From NCBI RefSeq assembly GCF_021134715.1, contig NC_060018.1, positions 4,233,501-4,297,500 on the forward strand: a stretch of 64,000 nucleotides of DNA, in the 5' to 3' direction. This document shows, piece by piece, positions 25,884 through 36,696 of the stretch (positions are counted from its first letter, which is position 1; each line of letters begins with the position of its first letter). Below the pieces are notes generated by a model. The model ran no database searches. It saw only the letters and a program-made list of their open reading frames with translations, and was not told the origin of the DNA. This DNA is from Daphnia pulex. Its lineage: Eukaryota; Arthropoda; Branchiopoda; Diplostraca; Daphniidae. The position numbers were made by a program, and so were the translations under genes.

Positions 25884-26389
25884 TCTCCAAATTTCATCCT
25901 ATAGTGGTCAATAAAAGAAGAAACACAAATAAAATTGAAATTTCAAGACTAAAGATGGTTTCAAGCCAATCATAATTTTACTATTTTAAATCAGACAAAA
26001 AATTGACAGCTACCCAAAGCTCGTAACCTATATGTTCAGAAAAATGGATACTATTCTTACATATATCTATAGAGTAGCTATAATTTTGAATCTAATAATT
26101 ACGAATACAATACAGAAGAAGATTGATTATAGCATACACAACGACGACTTTGTTGTCTATGATTATAGCGTTCGTGATAAAATTCGAACCTCATGTCACG
26201 CATGGATGTTAAATGGGTTAAAGCAACCGTAAGAAACCTCAATTTCACAGTTGCATAACCTTGAATGTGTACTCAAGTGTACGCTAGAGGGCATCAGAAA
26301 ACCTTTTTTGTCAACAAATGAAGTAGTGACTTTCCTGTTTCTTCTACTCTGATGCTTCGAATTATTTTTATTGGATTACTGTGATAATA
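25884..26389. other. divergent promoter region SUMF1 / UBAP1
   Basis: No gene. The AT-rich stretch contains CGCTAGAGGGCATC at 26282-26295, which resembles the CTCF core. A related motif occurs in two other divergent promoters of this window. Confidence 0.5.
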
Positions 26390-27905
26390 ATGGATCGTTC
26401 TGGGGTTACTTCTGGTAAAAAATTTCATAATTTTTGCCCAAATTATACTGAACTCTTTATTTTTATTAGCCAACAGTTACCTCAGAGGGGTCTCTGTAAA
26501 GATTAGCGAAAAGTACCGACCTCCTCGTAGACCCACACTTCCGCCTGGATTATGCTTCGAACCTTCTCCTCATTTATTTTCTGATAATGTATGAATTGAT
26601 CCAATTTAAAAAATGATCAAAGATCACCTTATGTGTTGTTCTTTAGATTGACCTCATTGATGAAGTAAGTGCATTGAAGCTGATAGCCTCAATGAGAGAT
26701 CTACATACACAGGAGACTACAAGAAGAAAGCAAAGTGTATCTGCATTTTTAGAGAGTCAAGCTGCTGTCGATGAGAAGGAAATTGAAGAGATCACTTCAG
26801 ACCTTTCCTTGAACAGTCTTACTAACAACATTCCCTCACTAAGTGTTCTCAACTTGCAAGCAAGGAATGGGCAATTGCTACAACATACTCAGGCTTCCAT
26901 GGAAGTCCTTACTCCAATTCAAAGCTCGACTGTGGAAATCAAGAAGAAAGAAAACATGTCTGCTATCAATCTAGCTGAATTTGAGAGTTATTCAACAAAT
27001 CCTTTTGAGGAAATGGAATTAAAGACCTTGAATGACAAAGAAGAATTAGCCATGTTGCTCCAACCCAGCCCTCAGCCATCTTATGGACTACAGTATCAGA
27101 ACTATAACCCATCAACAATTCCATCTTGGACTGAAAATGTACATATTATTTTATATTATTTTTCTTATTTTAGTTTTTATTTTTCACTAAAGAAAATAAA
27201 ATATAATTTTTATTTTAGAGACATCAACCTGTGCGTCAATATGAAGCTGCAGCAAATTGGATTCCCAATGAAAGTTCATTCTTTAGTGTTGACAAGCTAT
27301 CTCATGGGAACATCGCTATACCTGTAGAATTCCAAAATCAAGCAATCTCACATAAAAACTTACGTCAAGCTAAAAGTGTCCCAGACCTCTCTGACGTAAG
27401 TTTTGGGACGGGAGAAACCCCTATAAATAAACCGCCATTTACAGGTGTGACGGACAAAAGACTCAGTTCTCGCACTCCCCCTCCTCGTTTAACATCAGAT
27501 TCTATAAAAAGACCAGTGCCTAAACCAAACTTTGATGTTGCATCTCCGTATGAAAGGAAACTGAACGCAATCGAAAAACGTTTAGTCCAGCAGCTACAAG
27601 ATATGGGATTTGTGAGAGAAAATGCAGTTCGTGCTATTGCTCGACTTGGTGCCAACGAAAAGGATGTTGTTGATCAGCTTTTACTAATACAGAAACTGGA
27701 AGAATCGGGCCATTCCATTGAGAGAATAGAAACGGCTTTAGACGTTCTTAAGCCCTGTAAGGAATTACCAACGCAATTAGAACATCATTTAGTGTTAGTT
27801 GATCAGTTGTCTGCTTTAGGATTTGAACACGGTAAGATTAGCTCTGCGCTTGTTGCTGCTGGACACGATCGCGATAAAGCCTTGGATATTCTTTTGTTAA
27901 AGTAA
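26390..27905 (+). CDS. UBAP1: ubiquitin-associated protein 1 (ESCRT-I subunit)
   Basis: Four exons: 26390-26414, 26470-26588, 26647-27138, 27219-27905; 440 aa against about 500 in human. The N-terminal UMA element is visible (YLRGVSVKISEKYRPPRR, then PTLPPGLCFEPS), the segment by which UBAP1 joins ESCRT-I. A Ser/Thr/Glu-rich, probably unstructured middle follows. The last about 120 residues form tandem UBA-like domains (SOUBA), starting RKLNAIEKRLVQQLQDMGF and continuing with LVDQLSALGFEHGKISSALV, which bind ubiquitin. Role: sorting of ubiquitinated membrane cargo at endosomes. The 8-codon first exon is supported by frame and a good donor but is short, so the start is the least certain part. 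Confidence 0.88.
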
Positions 27906-28909
27906 ATTACATTAAAATCATACGATGTTTATTTAGTTTTTTTTTTTCGTGTTCTTATGTCCTCAAGTCAATCAATATTTTTTTGTTCTTCGATAAGTAT
28001 AAAAATCCAAATGTCAACGATTCTGTACTTAGTCTTCACCTTTTTTCTGCTGGAATAAATTGACATATGACATTATTCAACCTAATCAAATTGTCAAAGT
28101 GTGGTTAATAAAACACCAACCAAACAAATACTTTTGCGCGAAACGACTCGGGGTTTGGTTAATGAATAAATATACACGTTGGCGACATCGATGTCATTGC
28201 ATAAATTAAAAGTTATTGATTCCGTAGCTATAGACATCTGTGATCATTCTGTCGGTTCACTCAGTTGTATTTGTATTGAATCTTTTTTGAAATTCGCTTC
28301 CTCCCTGGTCCCTTAAACTGGTTCCTGGATCCTAAGCAGAAGTAATTAGAATATTTCTATTACTCATTAGTCATTACTCTGTTCAAAGTTTCCTAAGTAA
28401 CTTAATGTTAAAGTTTTAATAATATTCTTAATGTTAAAGTTATAATAATCAGTTAAAATATTCTACAAACAGGCATCATCGCATTGACACAGGCAAATTT
28501 GAATTCCCGCCGTCTTTGCCATACTTATTTTTTTCTAAATTGAATATTTTTCTTTCCTTACTAAATAATTTCGTTACTTTAGTATTAAAAGTAACTTTGG
28601 TTAAAATCTGTGGTAAATTTTAAGATTTTTGCTTACATTATTTTTTAAATTTCCGAAATGAATTGTTGAACGGTCAACATCGGATTCCACAGACAGTGTC
28701 TTTTTAGCGCGCGACGTGACGAGTTTGGACGTTGCTGATTGTAGATTTTTCTTTTACACGTTTTCAATATAAACGCAGTAATTAGTTTGAAGTGCCTTTT
28801 GGTTAAACATTTCAGCTCAATAATTGTTTCCAGTACGCTTTTATGTACCAAAATTTTTATTAATTCTCTCCCTTTGTTGATTTCGTCGTTTGCCCCGTTG
28901 CTACAAAAT
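27906..28909. other. intergenic DNA between UBAP1 and SKP2
   Basis: AT-rich; a UBAP1 AATAAA lies at 28054-28059. No coding exon seen. The SKP2 leader and promoter must lie in the last few hundred bases, where a GCGCGCGACGTGACG stretch sits near 28707. Confidence 0.5.
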
Positions 28910-30440
28910 ATGGCTAAGTTAAATACCGGGTTTAAACGGTGGAGTCTTGATTGCCATGACGTATCGATAGAAGTCATGGAAGATCTAGGATTATCTGCAA
29001 TGGACGATGATTCAAACTCCTGTAGCAATCCATCAGTAAAACAAGTAGTGATCTCCAATATTCCTGAACCTGCTGTAAAGCGAAAAGAATGTTCACCTTT
29101 TGCTGTCCCGTCAGCTGTAATGGATTTTTCTGAAGATGACCAATCTAGTGATAGCTTTTTATTGTCTAAACGAATGAGGATGGATGGTCCCCCAGGAATT
29201 GATGGATTCTCACGCCTCTCAGACGAAGTCATTCTCAGCATATTTAAATGGCTTCCAAAATCAACTATCGCCAAATGTGCTCAGGTGTCAAAGCGTTGGA
29301 AACGACTGTGTTATGATGAAGTTTTATGGAGGAGGTTGGACCTTAGTGGCACCTGCCTAAAACCTACGATTCTAGGTAGTGTTCTTTTAAGAGGAGCACA
29401 CATCTTGAGGCTAGCTAAGACTGAGGTAATTAACTTTTGTTTGTTTCTTTGTTATCAACTACTAATATTTAATTTTTCTAAACAATGTACAGATTTGTGA
29501 TCCAATATATCCAGTAAGTCCTCTACTTCAAGAATTTCCAAGGTATCGAAATTTGCAATTTTTGGATTTGAGCATGGCATCTATTTCAACACAAGGTAAT
29601 CTCACCAAGTCATAATTTATAGGAATAAGGGTACAAATTTGGACATATTATGCAGGTTTATTTGATTTATTTGATACTTGTAAAAACCTGAAGAAACTTA
29701 GTATGGAACATTGTGTTGTTGATGAAAGAGCATGCAAGGCACTAAGTCAAAATGAGCAGCTTGAAGTGCTGAATATGTCCATGTGTTATGGTGTTGGAGT
29801 TAGTGAACTTAAATGGATTGTGAATGGATGTAAGAAACTTGACAGTTGGAATTTAGCTTGGACAGACTTGAATTCTGAAGCTCTTCAGTTGATTAGTACA
29901 TCTGCACCAAAATCCTTAGAACGCATAAATATCAGTGGTTGTCGAACGACACTTAAAGACGAACGTAAGTTTGTAATGTTGACTGGAAATTTGTGATCAT
30001 TAAAGTTGAATGCCGAATTTTATGTTAGATGTCCTGGCCTTGTGTCAACGTTGTCCAAAGCTGGTGGAATTAGACATAAGCGACTCCACAGCAGTGACAT
30101 CAATTTGTGTCAGCTATATTCATGATAATTTAAAGCGACTGGAATATTTGGCGATGGCTCGATGTTACAACGTGCCTCTCTCCGTGTATTTGTAAGTAAC
30201 ATTGGCGTTAGAGAGCAAAATTTGAAAGATATTTTAATCATTTCTATTTCCTTTAGGGTGTTTCAAAAGAGTGGTCTTTTATACCTTGACATTTTTGGTT
30301 TATTGACGGAGACTATGCTTGGAACACTTCGCGCCAAACTTCCGAGTATAGAAATCAACAAGTTTTATTTCTCTAGTGTAGCAAGACCTACAGTCGGAAT
30401 TCGACGTACCTCAATTTGGGGGATGAAAGTCAGAGAGTGA
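28910..30440 (+). CDS. SKP2: S-phase kinase-associated protein 2 (F-box and LRR protein)
   Basis: Five exons: 28910-29425, 29493-29595, 29656-29964, 30029-30191, 30257-30440; 424 aa, the same length as human SKP2. The F-box spans about residues 101-145 (SRLSDEVILSIFKWLP, then CAQVSKRWKRLC). Leucine-rich repeats follow, with characteristic motifs such as LQFLDLSMA, LEVLNMSMC and LVELDISDS. The tail VARPTVGIRR then IWGMKV matches the SKP2 C-terminus. SKP2 is the substrate receptor of an SCF ubiquitin ligase acting on CDK inhibitors. An upstream in-frame ATG exists at 28787, but the residues it would add look like leader sequence. The gene converges on MTRF1L with only 88 bp between the stops. 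Confidence 0.92.
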
Positions 30441-30528
30441 AAAATTCAAGTCATGTTTATTGCAAAAATTAGTAATACATATTGATGTATTCAAAACTGG
30501 TAAAACAATTTATTGGCATTCAGCGGAC

Positions 30529-32085
30529 TTAAACTTTAATTTTTTCTAAAAATTCAAATACGCGTTCCTTGTATGACTCTTCCTTTAGTTTTCCTATGAG
30601 CACATGAAATGGCCTTGCGCCTCGTAAAAATTCCCCTAAGTTATGACTAGTGAAATTTATTCGATGGTCTGTGATACGATCTTGCGGGAAGTTGTAAGTC
30701 CGTATTTTTTCTGAGCGACCGCTAGATCCTACCTGCAGCTTACGACTTGACCGAGTAGTTGCCAACTGTTGGTCGATTTTCATTTGGAAAAGACGAGCTC
30801 TGATTTTATCCATTGCAACCTTACGATTCTGCATTTGCGATCTTTGTGTCTGACATTCCGCCTAATTAAAAATGTAAAACATTTAATTGTTGATGAGAAA
30901 TACTTCAGTTAGTTCGGTAAACTTACCACTACACCTGAGGGTAAATGGACAATTCGCACTGCTGATTCAGTTGTATTTACATGTTGTCCACCTGCGCCGC
31001 TTGCTCTTTTTGTTTCGATTTTAAGATCCTTAAAAAAAAGAAGAAAAAAAATGTTAGTCATGCATTCAAGGAAACAGAATTAAGTATTAGTAAACTTACT
31101 TTCTGTTCAATGGTCACGGAAACTTCCGAAGGGCGGGGAAGGATGGCAACGGCTACCGTACTGGTATGAACACGTCCGGCCTTTTCAGTTTTGGGCACCC
31201 GCTGGACCCGGTGTACTCCACTTTCAAACTGCAGTCGATCATATGCGTCTGAGAAAAAAGTAGGTAGTTGTATCTAATATATTAAACTAAATTTTTGAAA
31301 AGACATACCTGAATTATTAATGCAAATTGCAGCATGCCTAATACCTTCTAAATCACTTTTTTCAATATCTGTTAATTCATAGTCCCATCCTTCACTTTCA
31401 CAGTATGTGATGTACATTTGTAATATTTCATTGCAAAACAACATGGACTCTTGCCCACCAACTCCGGCAGAGAATTCCATGATTATTCCCTCAGTTTGAT
31501 GATTATCTTCCTGCAAAATGAGTTCTAACACCTAAATCAATGAATGGGTTCTTATCAATCATTTAAACTTGATTACTCTGAATTTATACTTCATTTTGGA
31601 TCTGGACTAGGATTTCCTTTAACTGTGAAAATTCTTCACTGACCATTTTTGCAAGGTCACCATTTTTATCATCTAAGATACACTATTTAATATAGATTTT
31701 TAAATAAATATAACTAGATACACCTACCATCTGCACTCAAAGCTTTAAGCTCTTGTAGATCATTTTCAGTCTGTAATAGTTTTTCCCCTAATCCAGCAAG
31801 TGATTGGATGCGTTGTTTGTTTACTACACCTATTCCAGACTTTGATTCAATGTTTTGAAATCCTGATTCATCAAACTTTTTCTTGATATTTAATAAGAAA
31901 ATTCGAAGTCTCGGGTCAAATATATTTTCGAATGATACTTGATTGAGATTTAAACTCCTATGTGAAATGGTTTGATTCAAACAGCGAATGGATATTACAT
32001 TATTAGCATAGCTTTTGGCGAAACACGGTCGTCGTAAGGCACTTAGAACTCGTACTATTTTACTGGAAATACCCCAAGTTACCAT
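30529..32085 (-). CDS. MTRF1L: mitochondrial peptide chain release factor 1-like
   Basis: Six exons on the minus strand: 32085-31728, 31672-31590, 31531-31309, 31248-31100, 31028-30927, 30861-30529; 415 aa. The N-terminus is basic and poor in acidic residues ([19 protein letters not shown]), as in a mitochondrial presequence. The codon-recognition region reads [15 protein letters not shown], with the PKT tripeptide typical of MTRF1L. The catalytic GGQ is at about residues 284-286 ([17 protein letters not shown]). The protein should release finished chains at UAA and UAG on mitoribosomes. A minus-strand AATAAA falls at about 30455-30460, within the short gap to SKP2. Confidence 0.94.
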
Positions 32086-32432
32086 TTTTAATGACTAAAC
32101 TTTGATGGTAATTTGAATATATTTTCAACGTCTTCAAAATCAAAATCACAGTGAATCGCAGTGAATCCTTTTTGACGGTAGCAGACGACACTGGAATCTT
32201 GTTGATTGGTGAGTCAACTGTTTAGAAAAACCTGAAGGTGAGTTTAAAGAGTTGTTGTTTTGAAATTTGATTCACGCAGTGTGAATTCGTGAAACATGCG
32301 TGTGCGCGGGATTGATTTACACAATTAAACCGATCATACGTTGGAGATAAAAAAAATATCCTCTGCCCGTTATAGGCTAGTATATGCATCGCACACAAAT
32401 ATCTCTATGGCACTCTGTTAGTAATCGACAAA

Positions 32433-33526
32433 ATGACTACGTTATTCGAAGTTAACACAAAGCTTACAGAATGTTTACATGATTTTGGGTTAGAATGCCA
32501 CCCATTCAAGGTAATTTTTATTTTGCTTCTTTGTGTAGTAATTATTTTATGCAATATTTTTTTAACTTCTAATTAGAGTTAAATGCATTTCTTTATTATA
32601 GGTTGGATGGTACAATGAACGAGTGAAATCTGGCTTTCAATTAGAACACCATGAAGACACACTTTGTTTTGTGGTGATAAGTAGTCCTTCATTTTTCGAA
32701 AAAGGCTTTATACCATTTGTTCGTAACAATACTGGAAGCAATAATCAGGATTACCTTGATCAAGCCATAAGCTCTTGTCTTAAAACAGCAATTCAGGTTT
32801 TATTTGATTAAATAACATTGTTTTTTATTTATTAGTTTATCACTCTATTATCTTTGTGTAGTCAATTCCAGGCTATGATATTAGTATTCTCCATGATTAT
32901 GAGATGAGACCAGGAACAAGAAGACCAAAAGTTCTTGTTCAAACAGCAGGCTTGTTCAAATTATTGCTTATATACCATTATTCAATTATGCTTATTATTC
33001 AAATTCAATTCATTGCTTGTTCAAACAGGCCACGTCTCAGGTGCTGTTTATTTTTATCAGAAAACAGATGTGATCAATTCTCCCTGGCTAACTGACCAGG
33101 TAAACTAAGGGTGAATATTACCTTGATGTTATATTATTTGTAATGTTTTTGGCATCCATTTAGCCAATTTATGGTGTTTGCCTACATCCCAGCTATATGG
33201 GATGGTTTGCCTTAAGAGCAGTTATCATATTCCAGAAAGTCTTGGTCCCTGATTTAGTCTATAAACCACCGAAAGATATTCTTATGGTATTATTTTATTT
33301 TAATCCTTGTGTATCCTCAGAATGTACGATTTAACGAGTATCTATTACTTTTAAGGATGAAACCAAGAAAATTGAACTACTGAATCGCTACAATAATAGT
33401 TGGCAGGATTGGAGCTTTCGGGACATTATGGAACCAACCGAACGCTATTCGGAGTTACAGCAGAAGTATTTAAGTACACGACCTTCTGAACGAAGTCATT
33501 TGATAGAGTTAATTAAAAGAAATTAA
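32433..33526 (+). CDS. MMACHC: cobalamin trafficking protein MMACHC (CblC)
   Basis: Six exons: 32433-32510, 32602-32796, 32862-32949, 33029-33099, 33164-33286, 33356-33526; 241 aa. Family motifs run end to end: PFKVGWYNE, DTLCFVVISSPSFFE, DYEMRPGTRRPKVLVQTA, HVSGAVYFYQ, GVCLHPSYMGWFALR, SWQDWSFRD, PTERYSE. MMACHC decyanates or dealkylates cobalamin in the cytosol before it goes to methionine synthase and methylmalonyl-CoA mutase. It lacks the longer C-terminus of the 282-aa human protein. Intron 3 (32950-33028) starts with GC rather than GT and lies between copies of a 13-bp direct repeat; only this splice keeps both frame and the conserved QTA-G-HV junction. Confidence 0.93.
32934..33028 (+). 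repeat. 13-bp direct repeats bounding MMACHC intron 3
   Basis: CTTGTTCAAACAG occurs at 32934-32946, at the end of the upstream exon, and again at 33016-33028, as the last 13 bases of the intron. A third, partial copy (CTTGTTCAAA) begins at 32951, one base into the intron. Confidence 0.9.
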
Positions 33527-33563
33527 AATTAGGGCTTTATTTATGCTAGAGAATATATACCTG

Positions 33564-33569
33564 AATAAA
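33564..33569 (+). terminator. polyadenylation signal, MMACHC
   Basis: AATAAA 37 bp after the stop codon; TBC1D22 ends on the opposite strand about 300 bp further on. Confidence 0.6.
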
Positions 33570-33881
33570 GATCACATTTTCCCTATGTAAGTTTATGACA
33601 CGAATATTTAGTGTTTCGAGACATGAAAATATGCCAAACTGTATTTACATGTAACTGAAAAATCTATGAACATGGTAGATCAATAAACGTAGACACCATT
33701 GATAATTTTCGAGAGCCACTTGGGTGATGCAGGCACTGAGCACTATTCCATGAACAAGAAGTTGATGCTATACTTTTTTTGTTTACAAGTGATAACTCAC
33801 TTTCTGCTTGCCATGGAATCAATTGTCAGCTTGTTCGTTTTTTTCTAGTATTTTATCGCGATCTGATTCATATGATGAAGT

Positions 33882-36082
33882 TCAAGGCTTGTTCACTGAG
33901 CCTTGAAGATGATTTGGTGCACTCGAGAACATGTAGTGAAGCTGATATGCTTCCGCTACAACTTCCCCAATTTCTTCATCAGACCAAGATTGGGTTGGCA
34001 AATTTTGTAGCATCATCATCAATCCCTGAAAATTTAGGAGGGATTTATTATTATCATGTTTGAAGTTTTTTTAAATGAGGAAAAAGTGCACCTGAAAATC
34101 TGTCTGTCGAAGAAGAGGATTTCTCCATTTCAGTAAGAATGCTGCACAGGTATACAAATGAAAATCGGCAAAGCCATGAGACTGAGCCAGACACGTGTCC
34201 CAAAGGCGGACGGTACATAAAAGTGGTAGTTCGCGCATCAATAAATTGTTCATCCAACGAAAAGAAAATTGCAAATAATCAACTTCGTGGCGCACAAGGT
34301 GTTGGTGCAACTCAACTGCAACGAAAATAATGTGTTAAAAAATAGCAACATTGTGGTTAATAATACACAAAGTACCGTCGACCCGCTCAATCAATTCTTT
34401 CAATTGTCGGACTCTATTCTGAATACCAGGCTGTGCAAAGGTATAGTTATCTTGAATACCATCCAGAAGCTTTGACAAACACCAGAAAGAGTCTGCTTCA
34501 ATACTATTGCGATCCTCATCGGACAACTTGCTTACATCATGCGTATCTAAGTCGCTACCTGCCAAGCAAAAACAAAATCCTCAATCTATCGTATGCTAAC
34601 TACACCATTGAAAAATAAAATACCTGGCGGTATGATTTCTTGGAGGAAGACAACAAAAAAGGGGGTAACAAGGTCGTTGATTCCTTGTACATATCCAGAC
34701 GCCGGATGACGCATTGCCCAAATGTACAAAATGCGCTCAAACATCTCCTGAGATTTTTTGATAAAATTATCGTTTTTCAGACCAAAATGTTTTAAAGTTT
34801 TAAGCACTATACCTGAACAATGCTTTGTTGGAAGAGAGCGATTAAAGGACTCATTCTAGGAATGTCTATGTGTATCTGTCGAAAGGTATCTTGGTGTGTT
34901 TCTTCATGACGAGTCTCGTAGTACTGCTCGACGAGATTCCAGTACTCTTCGCGTTTCCGCTTCAGCGTTGGTCCACGCTTGTCGAGATTGATTGGAATGT
35001 ACCCCTTAAAAAAGAGACATTATAGCATCTAGAATGCTAATCTGTTTTTAATTTTTTTTTTCTCTTCTTACTGATAAGAGTCGCCAAGTTATAGCCCTTA
35101 CAGAAGGTGGGATGCCATGCCAGCTAGATTCTTCTAATTCCTTCATACTACTATTGGCACTATTTAACAAGGTATTAAACTTTTCCATTTTCCCACTTTG
35201 TAAATCTACATGAAGATGAAATTTCAATTTAGTCCAACACCATGATAATTTTTGTCTTCTAACCTTCATTCAATTTCCTAGACTGGGCAGATTCTAAAAA
35301 GGGATGAGGATGGCCAGGAAATGATCTGTTGGCATTTTTGGGAATAGACTGGGATTGATGGTTGTTCATGTGATCTGCACTCTGGGTTCTGTGTCTGTTG
35401 ATAACACTGGCTGCTGTTGATTGAGCCATTTTCTTTGAAATTTTAACATCTGGATTAAAAAACAAAATACATAAAAACATTGTTATGAATATTTATTTTG
35501 ATATGAGTTACCTGATATAACACAGAACTCGTCATCTCCAAGATCCCATGCATCACTCACACTCTCTTGGAAATCATCAAATGAAGTTGCAGGAGTATTC
35601 CTCTGAGCACCTCCAGCTGTGATCTCCTTACGAGGACTTGAACTAGCTCTGGAGGAAAAGAACAAAGTTGACAATTCACTCCAGAAAAATCCTTCATCCC
35701 ATGCATAGTCAAATTGTGATAATTCAATGGGTTTCCCTATGTATTCATCATCCATCATATTGAAAAATGACCATGGTGATCAGCATTACACATGTATTTA
35801 AAAAAAGCTAGTCTCATGACACCTTATCTTACTCCAGTGCTCTGTTTGTTAAGGAGTGGATCTTTACAAAGATAAGGATACAAAATTACATCCTATCTTT
35901 ACATGTTTCAAAAATCTTTGCCAAATTTCTACAGTTTGAAACTGCAAGAACATCGCCCTACAGATGCGTGCACACGTATACACAACATCACAATTAAAGC
36001 TAGGAATCGTGAATTGTACTTACTTGCCCGGCAATTTTGGTACACTTCGTGAAAAGATAGACTTGTTCTTTGCAGCCTCCAT
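33882..36082 (-). CDS. TBC1D22: TBC1 domain family member 22 (Rab GTPase-activating protein)
   Basis: Nine exons on the minus strand: 36082-36024, 35648-35512, 35449-35264, 35205-35072, 35004-34813, 34747-34624, 34558-34376, 34315-34092, 34025-33882; 460 aa. The N-terminus (FSRSVPKLPGK, then SDAWDLGDDEFC) matches TBC1D22. The TBC domain fills the C-terminal two thirds: WHGIPPSVRAITWRLLS, the arginine-finger motif RQIHIDIPR, the glutamine-finger motif ASGYVQGINDLVTPFF, DSFWCLSKLLDGIQDNYTF, and RWMNNLLMRELPL. It should stimulate Rab GTP hydrolysis; vertebrate TBC1D22 proteins work at the Golgi. A read-through ATG at 35758 inside intron 1 could give a different N-terminus, but only the 36082 start resembles the family. 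Confidence 0.94.
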
Positions 36083-36696
36083 TGTATATTGGAGAAATCT
36101 AACATTCAAAAAAATATAGTTAAGAGTCGATAAAAAAGGGAGTATAAATAGATTTTAAAAAACTTACAGAAACACAAACTGCGTAACGAGGAAAACAGAA
36201 ATGACAGCCCAGTTCACAACATTGAATAATTCAAAAACTTACGTTTGTCTCCGCTAGATGCCTCAGTTTTGAAGCTGAAGCACCAGATAGCGCGCACCTC
36301 CCGTTAATGGCCGTTTTTCTTCCGAAAGGGTACTTCTCTCTAGTTTGCGGATGAAAAGTGTGCACATTTAGTTCGTATCTTGTATTTCTCTGTATCCGCG
36401 CTGTTGATACTGTATATTCAAAATGGAAAACATCATCAAACGAGTGCGAATTGTGGGTCACACATCCGTTTAATGAACAAAACTACACAACGGTCAACAC
36501 GAGTGCAGAAGTTGCAGAACTTGATCTACAAACTGCAGACCAGAAGAATTTCTGTCTGAATTTCAATTTGCTTGTGTTTACTAGTACCACTAGTACCAAT
36601 ATTGTTTTTATTTCACTTATAAGAAAAGAGTGTCTGCGTGTTTGTGTCTATTTTCCTATGTTGGTTTTAGCTTCTAGAGGTTAAAAGACTCATAAC
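36083..36696. other. divergent promoter region TBC1D22 / BTB-ZF gene
   Basis: Contains the CTCF-like CGCTAGATG at 36252-36260 and a degenerate copy of the BTB-ZF start region at 36423-36458. No other gene seen. Confidence 0.5.
36423..36458 (+). repeat. duplicated copy of the BTB-ZF start region
   Basis: 36 bp here match 36697-36732, which includes the true ATG, at 32 positions. This copy also starts with ATG, but its frame closes after 16 codons (MENIIKRVRIVGHTSV). It could be a fossil of a small duplication or serve as an upstream ORF if transcribed. Confidence 0.75.

Noticed and set aside
35483-35758. alternative TBC1D22 start (MMDDEYIG...) reading through intron 1
   Set aside because: The 36082 start gives the conserved TBC1D22 N-terminus (SVPKLPGK); the read-through sequence has no family match.
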